DNA of 64,000 bases from JAIVGV01 sp031425275. GTDB lineage: Bacteria > Acidobacteriota > Blastocatellia > Pyrinomonadales > Pyrinomonadaceae. Position 1 is the stretch's first letter; each line of letters opens with the position of its first letter. The notes beneath the pieces were generated by a model. It worked only from the letters and a program-made list of their open reading frames with translations, did no database searches and was not told where the DNA came from. Position numbers and translations under genes: made by a program. The DNA lies in NCBI GenBank assembly GCA_031425275.1, contig JANPJA010000084.1, forward strand, positions 1-64,000, given 5' to 3'. This document shows positions 46,692-55,853 of this stretch, one piece after another.

Positions 46692-47123
46692 GTGAGCAAT
46701 TTTCAACCACCTGACGCGGTGTACGAGCTTCGCGTGCGCGAGAATTTCGGGCGGCAGAGCGTCATGCGACTGCTGGGCGCAACCCTCGCCCGCGTCGAGC
46801 CGGGGGAGGTGGACATCCTGCTGCCATACCGCGACGATTTGACGCAGCAGGACGGCTACCTCCACGCCGGCATCATCACCACTGTCGCCGACAGCGCGTG
46901 CGGCTACGCGGCCTACACGCTGATGCCGGCCGGCTCAAACGTCCTGAGCGTCGAGTTCAAAGTGAATCTCCTCCGCCCCGCATCGGGCGACACGTTCGTG
47001 GCCGAGGCCCGCGTGCTCAAAGCAGGCGGGATGCTCACCGTCACCCGCTGCGACATCTACGGACGCTCCGCCGACCAGTCAAAGCTCATCGCCACCATGT
47101 TCGCCACCATGATCCGCCGCTAG
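46692..47123 (+). CDS. PaaI-type hotdog thioesterase
   Basis: 143 residues of hotdog fold. The family core is visible: QQDGYLHAGIITTVADSACGYAA (about 57-79; the Asp and helix that form the active site), then SVEFKVNLLRPASGDTFVAEARVLKAGGML. It would hydrolyse acyl-CoA or aryl-CoA thioesters in the cytosol. The start is the GTG at 46692. Physiological substrate unknown. Its neighbour is the small charged protein. Confidence 0.9.
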   Translation: MSNFQPPDAVYELRVRENFGRQSVMRLLGATLARVEPGEVDILLPYRDDLTQQDGYLHAGIITTVADSACGYAAYTLMPAGSNVLSVEFKVNLLRPASGDTFVAEARVLKAGGMLTVTRCDIYGRSADQSKLIATMFATMIRR

Positions 47124-47446
47124 CAGAACTGCGTCGGATAACGAAAAAGAAGGGGGCGGCACTTCGTACCAAGCTGTGCTTCCACCCTTCCTCTCTTAAG
47201 CTTCTTACTCTAACACCTTGTGGCTCGTCACTGCGCTCGCGTACGCGCACTGTGTGTCGGACCACGCACGGGCAGGTTTTTCGCGCCCCGCCTTGACCCC
47301 ACACACATAATTTTAACACCTCCGCGTCGATGCTCATACAGGATTTTAAAGAGTGCGCGACGCTCATTCATAGCTCGATCCACAGCGCTTAGTAGATAAC
47401 CAAGGGGGCGTTTAATGTCACCCCCTCTTTAGCTGGCTACCGGCGA
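47124..47446. other. AT-richer gap at the edge of the GHKL island
   Basis: 323 bases downstream of both the thioesterase (rightward) and the GHKL gene (leftward). A weak G/C hairpin near 47403-47430 (AGGGGG...CCCCCT) might end the GHKL transcript. I see no gene, tRNA or attachment repeat in it. Confidence 0.4.
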
Positions 47447-49267
47447 CTAGGCGGCCTGTATCTTTCCGAGTTTAGAGCCGAGTTCTCGCTTGACTGAGTT
47501 GTTGACGTGATAGCGAGGCATTACCGCTGCAGTAAGTGATTCTTCAGACAGAGCCTTTTCAACCTGACTGCCCGTCCACTCTTGTGAGTTCTGTAGAGCC
47601 TGAATCCCGATGACTGTTTCTACAAGAGATTGCTCGAACCATCCATGTACAGCCTCGGTGACGATTTCTGTTACTGCAGGAGTTCCGCCAAACTCTTTTC
47701 GCCATTTTTCTATCATGTCGTTGAAGGCTCGGAAGTCGGCGTTAATCATCAATACATTTTGATCGCAGAGAAACCTTGCGGCTTTATCTTCCAAGTCGCC
47801 GTGTTCCCGCGTTTTATCTTTCACGCTGATCCAGCGTACTGCAGGGAAAATTTCGGGTTGAACTTCTTCACCCGGAACACCATCCTTCTTCAAAAAGACG
47901 GAGTAGAGTCCTCCTGCCGCGCTGCCTTTTGTCCCTGAGCGGGTCTGTGTCCCTTGTCCCCCGCCGTCGCCGCGCTTTGATTTCCCTCCACGCGCTATTG
48001 CCTCTAGATCAATTAATAAAGTGCCGTCAGGCGTGGGTTTATACCTACTGGCTTTGTACAGATCAAGTATTTGCTTTAGTCGTTCACGGATTGATTTAGA
48101 GTGATCGCTGGAAGACGAACCTGCAGCGTACTCGTCCATCAATTGTTCAATTTCTGCCGGCATCTTCTCCCTAAATTCTGCCGCCCATTCTGCCCACTGC
48201 AATGGCTCATTACTAATGAGCAGTTGAGTCCGCGCAGTATTAGTTGTTACTGACTTCCCTTCGTTGTGGTATGGCTCAACATAGATGACAACCCGTCTGT
48301 GACCCAAGAGCACGCCGAATTGTTGAAGCTTAGCCATGCCTGCCCTGCCATTAGCTAACTCGTAGAGTTCGTTGTTATGCAGAGCAGCGATGTGTCCCGT
48401 GGATTCGATATAGCCTGAGTTCTGATTGAGCGTCGCATCATCTTTCAGAATCCACCAATAGGCAAGCGCGCCCGATAGCTCAACCTTGCCTGAAGTTAGG
48501 GCGTGCTTATCGAGATAGGGCTGCTGCCCTGTTACAGTTCGGAGAATATTGGAGTCTCTGTTTGTTCTCGGCAGATGCCAACCTTGACGGGCTTTAATGG
48601 TGACGCCTTCTGGAAACCTGAAGTAGCGAGTGTTGAGGTACTTTGCAATCCAAAGCGAAGGTGAAGGAGACCCTTCAGGAGCAGACATCGTGTTAGCTTC
48701 TTCGGAGTTACCAAGAAGAACTACCATCGTTCCATGTTCCTTGATCAATCCCGGCTTAACATCATCTTCAATTTCAGCGAAATGTCCATAAGTGCCGTCT
48801 GGACGCTCAAACAACCTTAATCCATACTGCCCGGAGACAGGCTCACGCCATAGATGAATCATCGCCCCTTTTCCATCTTTCCAAGAGAGGTAGAGTAATC
48901 CTTCGTGATTCTTAGTGGCTGCGGCAATCTTAGCCCCTACGCCATAATTGCCGATGAAGGATTGTTCCGAAGCTGATGAGGAAAGTTGATTTATATACCT
49001 GACCATCTCCTGCCCTGTCATACCGTCACCGTTATCAATGACGGACAGCTTGAGATAGCCTGTTAGGTCAAAATAGTTCCAATCCATATCCCAGACAACA
49101 TCGCCGGTATTGTCGGGGGTGCGGATGATTGATTCTATTGAATTTTGAGAGAGTTCGCGTAAGAACTGTAATGGGTGACAGTCCCCGCCCATTCTGTCGA
49201 GCAGGAAGCCCGTATTATGAACGGTTAACGGGAGGGTCTTTTCCGTGCCTGCAGATGCTTTAGTCAT
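47447..49267 (-). CDS. Stand-alone GHKL (Hsp90/MutL-fold) ATPase of unknown function
   Basis: 606 residues from an ATG with a perfect AAGGAGA site; a GTG at 49372 would add 35 unconserved residues. The ATP-lid fold is clear: N-box FLRELSQNSIES (Glu38, Asn42), G1 box DNGDGM (78-83) and G2 GNYGVGAKIAA (106-116). The S5-like middle (~200-390) includes a conserved-looking TNTARTQLL. A Gly/Ser/Lys-rich linker (~445-470) leads to a C-terminal helical part (~475-606). No histidine-phosphotransfer, toprim or nuclease motif, so it is not a gyrase, kinase or MutL. Its codons are visibly more AT-rich than those of all neighbours, implying acquisition by transfer. Role unknown; a defence, chaperone-like or DNA-linked role is possible. 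Confidence 0.85.
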   Translation of the reverse strand: MTKASAGTEKTLPLTVHNTGFLLDRMGGDCHPLQFLRELSQNSIESIIRTPDNTGDVVWDMDWNYFDLTGYLKLSVIDNGDGMTGQEMVRYINQLSSSASEQSFIGNYGVGAKIAAATKNHEGLLYLSWKDGKGAMIHLWREPVSGQYGLRLFERPDGTYGHFAEIEDDVKPGLIKEHGTMVVLLGNSEEANTMSAPEGSPSPSLWIAKYLNTRYFRFPEGVTIKARQGWHLPRTNRDSNILRTVTGQQPYLDKHALTSGKVELSGALAYWWILKDDATLNQNSGYIESTGHIAALHNNELYELANGRAGMAKLQQFGVLLGHRRVVIYVEPYHNEGKSVTTNTARTQLLISNEPLQWAEWAAEFREKMPAEIEQLMDEYAAGSSSSDHSKSIRERLKQILDLYKASRYKPTPDGTLLIDLEAIARGGKSKRGDGGGQGTQTRSGTKGSAAGGLYSVFLKKDGVPGEEVQPEIFPAVRWISVKDKTREHGDLEDKAARFLCDQNVLMINADFRAFNDMIEKWRKEFGGTPAVTEIVTEAVHGWFEQSLVETVIGIQALQNSQEWTGSQVEKALSEESLTAAVMPRYHVNNSVKRELGSKLGKIQAA

Positions 49268-49423
49268 GCCGATCTCCTTCCACTTAGAGGTAGGGGTAAC
49301 AACCGTGACCCCTCTGGTGAATAGGGGCTCTGCCGCGTCGGGCTGCAGTAAGAGGCTTTCGCCTATGACCACGCCGTTGGCATCAGAGCAAGTGACATCT
49401 CAAAGAGCAGATTTCTGCGGCGG

Positions 49424-49451
49424 ATTATACGCGGATTCTCGGCTAGTACAA
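49424..49451 (-). promoter_or_regulatory. Sigma-70-type promoter for the GHKL gene
   Basis: Read on the minus strand: TTGTAC (49446-49451), 16 bases, then a perfect TATAAT (49424-49429). Transcription would start near 49417, giving a ~150-base leader that holds a small hairpin (AGGGGT...ACCCCT) just before the ribosome site. Confidence 0.6.
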
Positions 49452-49478
49452 CAACTTTTTTGATTTCTGTAGGTGGGG

Positions 49479-49509
49479 ATTTTATAGGCAAGAGCTACAT
49501 TTTATAGGC
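49479..49509. promoter_or_regulatory. Operator-like direct repeat upstream of the GHKL promoter
   Basis: ATTTTATAGGC occurs twice (49479-49489 and 49499-49509), 20 bases apart, i.e. two helical turns, directly upstream of the -35 box. This is the arrangement of an activator site. It could also be a scar from insertion of the island. Confidence 0.45.
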
Positions 49510-49548
49510 CAAGCCCGCTAGACATAATCTTTCTTATCGGACGTAAGG

Positions 49549-50715
49549 TTAGACGTACTGGCCGGCGACGTGGCCTGACGACCACGCCCACTGAAAGTTG
49601 TGGCCGCCGAGGTGGCCGGTCACGTCCACCACTTCCCCGATAAAATAGAGCCCCGGGGCGCGACGTGCCTCCATGGTCTTGGACGATAACTCGCTGGTAT
49701 CCACACCGCCCACTGTCACCTCGGCCTTCTTGTACCCTTCCGTGCCTGATGGGCGCAACGACCAGGATTCGAGTTTGCCGGCGACGGCTGCTAATTCGGC
49801 TTCGGTGAATTGTCTCAGCGGCCGCGACGGCGCGACCAGCTCACACCATGCTTGCGCCAGTCGGCGCGGCAGTTGTTGGCCGAGGAGGTTTGCGAGCTCG
49901 ATGTCGGCAAGTCGTTTAGACAATAAATATTTAAGAGCGTCGCGACCCGGCAACAAGTTCAATTCGATTCTCTCACCGGCCCGCCAGTATGAAGAGACCT
50001 GAAGGATCGCGGGGCCGCTGAGACCCCTGTGCGTCAGCAAAACGTCTTCCGTAAACACGGCCCCTCCACAACTTGCCTCGGCCGCGAACGAGACGCCGCT
50101 TAGTGAGTTCAAGGGGCCGAGCGTGTCCACGTCGAAGGTAAGGGGGACGAGGGCCGGGCGTGTGGGTTGGATATTGAGGCCGAACTGTCGCGCGACACGG
50201 TAGCCGAAATCGGTGCCGCCCAAAGTCGGGATGGACAGCCCGCCGGTCGCGATGACGACCGACTCGGCCTCGTAAACTTCCCCGCCCATTCCCACGCGCC
50301 ACGTCTCGCCGCGAGCGAGGCTTTGCACCCCGCGCCCGCACACGATCCGCACGCCAGCCTGCCGGCATTCTTCGACTAACAGATCGATTATTTGCTGCGC
50401 GCTGCCGGTACAGAACAACTGCCCCAATTTCTTTTCGTAATAAGCGACGCCGTGCGCCTCGACCAGCGCGACGAAATCAGCGGGCGTATAACGCGCGAGG
50501 GCCGACTTGCAGAAGTGCGGGTTGCTTGAGATGAAGTTGGCGTGCGTGGTATGGAGGTTAGTAAAATTGCAACGCCCGCCGCCGGAGATTCTAATCTTCT
50601 TGCCGACCCGTTCGGCGTGCTCGAAGACTATTACGCGGCGGCCCCGCCGCCCCGCCGTGAGGGCGCAGAAGAGTCCGGCCGCCCCGCCCCCGATCACGAT
50701 TACATCAGCTCGCAC
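49549..50715 (-). CDS. BaiN/HI0933-family FAD-dependent oxidoreductase
   Basis: A 388-residue flavoprotein. The FAD-binding dinucleotide motif VIGGGAAGLFCALTAG starts at residue 6. The family signature KKIRISGGGRCNFTN follows at 40-54, and the C-terminal FAD segment GEVVDVTGHLGGHNFQWAWSSG at about 361-382. It is the YhiN/BaiN group; BaiN was linked to bile-acid side-chain redox chemistry in gut bacteria but most members have unknown substrates. Cytosolic. The gene ends 40 bases from the putative operator of the GHKL island. No carboxylesterase-gene coupling is obvious, 52 bases apart. Confidence 0.9.
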   Translation of the reverse strand: MRADVIVIGGGAAGLFCALTAGRRGRRVIVFEHAERVGKKIRISGGGRCNFTNLHTTHANFISSNPHFCKSALARYTPADFVALVEAHGVAYYEKKLGQLFCTGSAQQIIDLLVEECRQAGVRIVCGRGVQSLARGETWRVGMGGEVYEAESVVIATGGLSIPTLGGTDFGYRVARQFGLNIQPTRPALVPLTFDVDTLGPLNSLSGVSFAAEASCGGAVFTEDVLLTHRGLSGPAILQVSSYWRAGERIELNLLPGRDALKYLLSKRLADIELANLLGQQLPRRLAQAWCELVAPSRPLRQFTEAELAAVAGKLESWSLRPSGTEGYKKAEVTVGGVDTSELSSKTMEARRAPGLYFIGEVVDVTGHLGGHNFQWAWSSGHVAGQYV

Positions 50716-50767
50716 GAAGTCATCCGCGGCACAGCCGTCTTCGGAATTGATAAATTTTAGCGGCGCG

Positions 50768-51466
50768 TCAGTCCCGCGAAGGTTTCAGGTCTTCCGCCGC
50801 CGTGAGTGTCTCCGTCAACCACCGCGCGACCTCGCGCAAACTCTCATTCGATACTTCGTGACCCATCGGATACTCGCGGTAAGTGAGTGACGCGCCCAAC
50901 GCGGCCACGCGGTCGCGGATGTCGCGGCCGTTACTGATCGGCAGCACCGGATCGTAGAGACCGTGCGTGACTAAGACGGGCAGACCCGCGAGCGCGTCCG
51001 ACTCATCCGCCGGTTGAAACTCCGGCGCCGGCAGACGTCCGCTCATGGCCACGACCCCGGCCGTCTTCCCCGCCCGCGCCATCGCCAGAGCCAGAGACAT
51101 CATCGCCCCCTGACTGAACCCCATGAGATAGACGCGCCGCGCGTCGAGTTGATAGGCGTGCGTCAACTCGTCGATGAATTTCGCCGCCAGAGTAAGGCTG
51201 CTCCGCGCCTCGGCCATGTCGGCCACCAGCCCGGCGGGCGTGAACTCGATATTAAACCACCCATACGCTCCCGGCCCCATGACGACGGGCGCGCGCGCGC
51301 TCACGATAAAAAAGCGCTCGTCCAGATACGGCGCAAGGCCGAGCAGATCGGCCTCGTTGCTTCCGATGCCGTGCAGCAACAGCAACAGTGGCGCCGCCGC
51401 CGCCGGGCCGCCCGCACGAGCACGCGGCTCGCGAATGAGATGAGTCAGGGACAGATTTTTATTCAT
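50768..51466 (-). CDS. Phospholipase/carboxylesterase family alpha/beta hydrolase
   Basis: 232 residues. Alpha/beta-hydrolase triad is complete: nucleophile in MGFSQGAMM (Ser near 118), Asp in GLYDPVLPI (near 171) and His in YPMGHEVS (near 203); oxyanion loop LLHGIGSNE. This matches the COG0400 esterase family (acyl-protein-thioesterase-like). Cytosolic; acts on short acyl esters; natural substrate unknown. It is read in the same direction as the flavoprotein downstream, 52 bases away, so they may share a transcript. Confidence 0.9.
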   Translation of the reverse strand: MNKNLSLTHLIREPRARAGGPAAAAPLLLLLHGIGSNEADLLGLAPYLDERFFIVSARAPVVMGPGAYGWFNIEFTPAGLVADMAEARSSLTLAAKFIDELTHAYQLDARRVYLMGFSQGAMMSLALAMARAGKTAGVVAMSGRLPAPEFQPADESDALAGLPVLVTHGLYDPVLPISNGRDIRDRVAALGASLTYREYPMGHEVSNESLREVARWLTETLTAAEDLKPSRD

Positions 51467-51557
51467 GTGAATAGCTTCTCGACTTCAACCGGCGCGCGGG
51501 CGAATCCGACGACCGGGCGTCACCTTATCAAAGAATAGTAGTTCCGCGGGTGAGAAT

Positions 51558-51603
51558 AAAAAGCTACGGGCGAGTCCTTTGGGTGACTCGCCCGTAGCTT
51601 TTT
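51558..51603. terminator. Two-way terminator downstream of rpoD
   Basis: Perfect 19-bp stem AAAAAGCTACGGGCGAGTC (51558-51576) and its complement (51585-51603). Both ends carry A/T runs, so it ends the leftward rpoD transcript and could also act on the other strand. Confidence 0.9.
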
Positions 51604-51627
51604 ACCGACTCGTCTCGCGGCCGATGC

Positions 51628-53331
<1,704 letters not shown>

Positions 53332-53478
53332 TAACCTGAACCTCTCGCTGTATGAAACCGCCTACTATTTAAAGAGACTCCGCTGTTGTTATCAACGGGC
53401 AACGGCGCACGCTGTCGCCCGGCGAGTATGTCGATGCCCCGTCAAACCGGCCGCCCGTGGGGTCGGCGAGGTCGCCAC

Positions 53479-54039
53479 TTAACGGGCGCGGCCCTCGCGA
53501 CCCTCGACGAGCAAATTATTCGTCACGGAGAAAACTCCGGAAACCTGCCGCGCGGCCAACTCGGCGAATTGGCTGTCGGCCTTGCTCCCGACGACACCTT
53601 CGAGAGTCAGTTGACCGCGGTTGACGACGATGTGGATGGAAGGATTCGCCCCCATCGCGTAACGGTAAAGCCCGGCCGTGTTGAAGACGGAGCGGTAGGC
53701 CCGCGCGCGAATCGAGTCGTCGAAAGACGACAGTGGCAGTACCTCGATCTGGTTGACGACGCGGCCCACCCCGTTGAGCCTACTCACGCGACGTTCGGCG
53801 TCCGTGCGAGTCGAAGGCCGGACGACCTGACCGGAGAGGGTGACGGTGTCACCTTCCACCTGATAAGCCAAATTATCAAACACGCCGTAGAACGGCAGAG
53901 TCACGAGGGCCTTGCGGACACTCCTGGAGACCCGCTGTTGCGCGAGTCCGCCCCCTTGCTCCGGGGCAGCGACGGCGAATGAGGCCGTTAACAGCAGCGC
54001 GCCCGCCACAGTCGCGAATTTGTACAGTACAGATTTCAT
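53479..54039 (-). CDS. Secreted BON-domain protein
   Basis: 186 residues from the ATG at 54039, chosen because a clean Sec signal (MKSVLYKFATVAGALLLTASFAVAAP) begins there; the longer reading frame lacks one. Two BON domains follow (~35-100 and ~103-175), recognised by GDTVTLSGQVVRPSTRTDAE and RGQLTLEGVVGSKADSQ. BON proteins such as OsmY bind membrane or periplasmic partners and protect the envelope during stress. No enzymatic residue is expected. It lies 147 bases upstream (in its own reading direction downstream) of rpoD's start; separately transcribed. Confidence 0.85.
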   Translation of the reverse strand: MKSVLYKFATVAGALLLTASFAVAAPEQGGGLAQQRVSRSVRKALVTLPFYGVFDNLAYQVEGDTVTLSGQVVRPSTRTDAERRVSRLNGVGRVVNQIEVLPLSSFDDSIRARAYRSVFNTAGLYRYAMGANPSIHIVVNRGQLTLEGVVGSKADSQFAELAARQVSGVFSVTNNLLVEGREGRAR

Positions 54040-54331
54040 TATCCCAATACCCCCTGAAAGTGTTCCGAATGAATCATCTTTTCTCACGGGGTTTGGATGC
54101 AACACCCCTGTCCGCGGGTGTCTGAAAGCTATTCGCACGACCCGCAAAAGGGTTACAATGGCACAAGGGTAGTCGTGTTAAGTCTTAGTATTACTTACTT
54201 TGCAAGATTTTGCAACCTGAGGCCGAATCGGTCTATATCGGTCACACTTCTATTTCCAAAAAGTTAACGCAGGTGTGGCCTGAAAGGTTTGGGGCGGGTG
54301 CGTCGGTCACTTCGGATTTACAATCTGTCGA

Positions 54332-55756
54332 ATGCCTAAAACCAAGGTCTTAAAATTCAGCAGGATGGCTTTCCGCCGGCAGGGCACGCCCGGCCGCCGG
54401 TTGATACACCTCGTGTTGAGCTTCGCCCTCAGACTTTTTTTCCGGCGGATCGAGACTTATGGGGCCGCGCGCGTGCCGCGGGCGGTGCCGCTCATCTTCG
54501 TGCTGAACCACCCGAACGGGTTGATCGACCCGGCCCTCGTTTTTTGCGCCATGCCGCGCCGCATCTCCTTTCTTGCCAAATCGACGCTCTTCCCCCTCCC
54601 GGTCATTGGCCGGCTGCTCCGCACGGTCGAGGCCCTGCCCCTCTACCGCCGCTCCGACCCGGAGGAGGACATGACGCAAAACCGCGAGACCTTCCGCCGC
54701 TGTCAAGAATTACTCAGGCGCAACCGCTGTATCGCTATTTTCCCCGAAGGGCGTTCGCACGACGCGCCGCGACTGCTACCCGTGAAGACCGGGGCGGCCC
54801 GCATCGCCCTCGGTGCGCTCTCAGCGGAGGGTGGCTCATCTCCCGCCGACTCATTCGAGTCGCTCAAGATCGTCCCCGTCGGACTGTATTACACGGCGAA
54901 GACTTCTTTCCGCGGCGAGGCGCTGATTCGTTTCGGCGAGCCGTTTGAAGTGCGGGCCGGGCCGCCCGGCGTGGACGGCGAGCCGCCGCGTGAGGCCGTG
55001 CGCGAGTTGTCGGCGCGGATCGAAGCGGCCCTCCTCAAAGTGACTCTGAATGCCTCGGACGACGAAGAGTTGGAAACCATCGTGCGGGCCGAACAACTCT
55101 TCTCGTCGATCTACGAAGGGCTGAATTTTCGCCAGCAACTGTTCGCCGAATTCGAGCTGCGGCGTCGCTTCGCCGACGCGCTCGCCGCACGCCCGGAGCG
55201 TGACGACTCGGGCGTCCGCGCAATGCTGCGCGCGCGACTCCTCAGCTACGAAGAAGACTTGGGGAGCTTCGGCATCGTCCCCGAAAATTTGTCCGTCCTC
55301 GCGCACTCGCGGTGGGAAGTTTTTCGCCACTTCCTGCTCCGCGTCGCAGTCATCGCCGCGCTGTCTCCCCTCACAGTCGCCGGCGCGCTCCTCCACTTGC
55401 CGGCCTATCTCGCCAGCACGCTCTGCTCCCGACTCTTCGTCAAGCACGGCGTTGACGATATCGCGCCGACGGTCAAGATACTGATCGCAATTCTGCTTGT
55501 GCCTTTAACGTGGCTGCTCGTTTCGCTGGCCGCCTACCTGTGGGCGGGAGGTTGGGCCGCGCTCGTCTCCTTCCCGGCCATTATCCTGTGTGGTTACGTG
55601 GCGATGCGGTCGCTCGAAACGATTTTCGATTTGCGGGGCTGGTTCAAGGCCGCGATGCTCTTGCTGCGGCGGCGGCGGCTCTTCCTGCGGCTCCTGCTCG
55701 AACGCCGCGCACTCCACCGCGAGATGAGGCGTCTCATCGGGGACGAACTGCGCTGA
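54332..55756 (+). CDS. PlsC-like acyltransferase with extra membrane domain
   Basis: 474 residues. The N-terminal ~230 residues are a glycerolipid acyltransferase fold: catalytic LNHPNGLIDP near 53-62 (here His and Asp are separated by five residues, not the usual four of bacterial PlsC), and the phosphate-binding block IFPEGRSH near 133-140 with KTGAARIAL. The C-terminal half is not part of classic PlsC: an amphipathic region, then two or three membrane spans (about 336-365 and 380-435) and a basic tail. It likely acylates lyso-lipids at the inner membrane. The HX5D spacing resembles the Gpt2/Sct1-like branch. A shared terminator separates it from the convergent next gene. Confidence 0.85.
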   Translation: MPKTKVLKFSRMAFRRQGTPGRRLIHLVLSFALRLFFRRIETYGAARVPRAVPLIFVLNHPNGLIDPALVFCAMPRRISFLAKSTLFPLPVIGRLLRTVEALPLYRRSDPEEDMTQNRETFRRCQELLRRNRCIAIFPEGRSHDAPRLLPVKTGAARIALGALSAEGGSSPADSFESLKIVPVGLYYTAKTSFRGEALIRFGEPFEVRAGPPGVDGEPPREAVRELSARIEAALLKVTLNASDDEELETIVRAEQLFSSIYEGLNFRQQLFAEFELRRRFADALAARPERDDSGVRAMLRARLLSYEEDLGSFGIVPENLSVLAHSRWEVFRHFLLRVAVIAALSPLTVAGALLHLPAYLASTLCSRLFVKHGVDDIAPTVKILIAILLVPLTWLLVSLAAYLWAGGWAALVSFPAIILCGYVAMRSLETIFDLRGWFKAAMLLLRRRRLFLRLLLERRALHREMRRLIGDELR

Positions 55757-55786
55757 AGCGGTTTGGTGCTATGAATTAAACAAATG

Positions 55787-55818
55787 ACGGGGGCCGATCC
55801 ATTGAGATCGGCCCCCGT
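55787..55818. terminator. Two-way terminator between convergent genes
   Basis: Stem ACGGGGGCCGATC (55787-55799) with its complement (55806-55818) and a 6-base loop, in the gap between the acyltransferase and the DsbA-like gene. Confidence 0.8.
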
Positions 55819-55853
55819 TCGTGCAGGTTGACTAACACGCTAATTGCGACCTT

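Noticed and set aside
46228..46695. 155-codon frame overlapping the small charged protein
   Set aside because: The frame at 46361 has a far better ribosome site and more natural composition; both cannot be right.
47124..47446. tRNA or attachment site at the edge of the GHKL island
   Set aside because: No cloverleaf-capable sequence or T-loop (GTTCGAxxC with matching stem) was found; no direct repeat flanks the island on both sides.
49268..49372. Upstream GTG start for the GHKL protein
   Set aside because: The AAGGAGA site lies directly before the ATG at 49267 and the additional 35 residues are not family-like.
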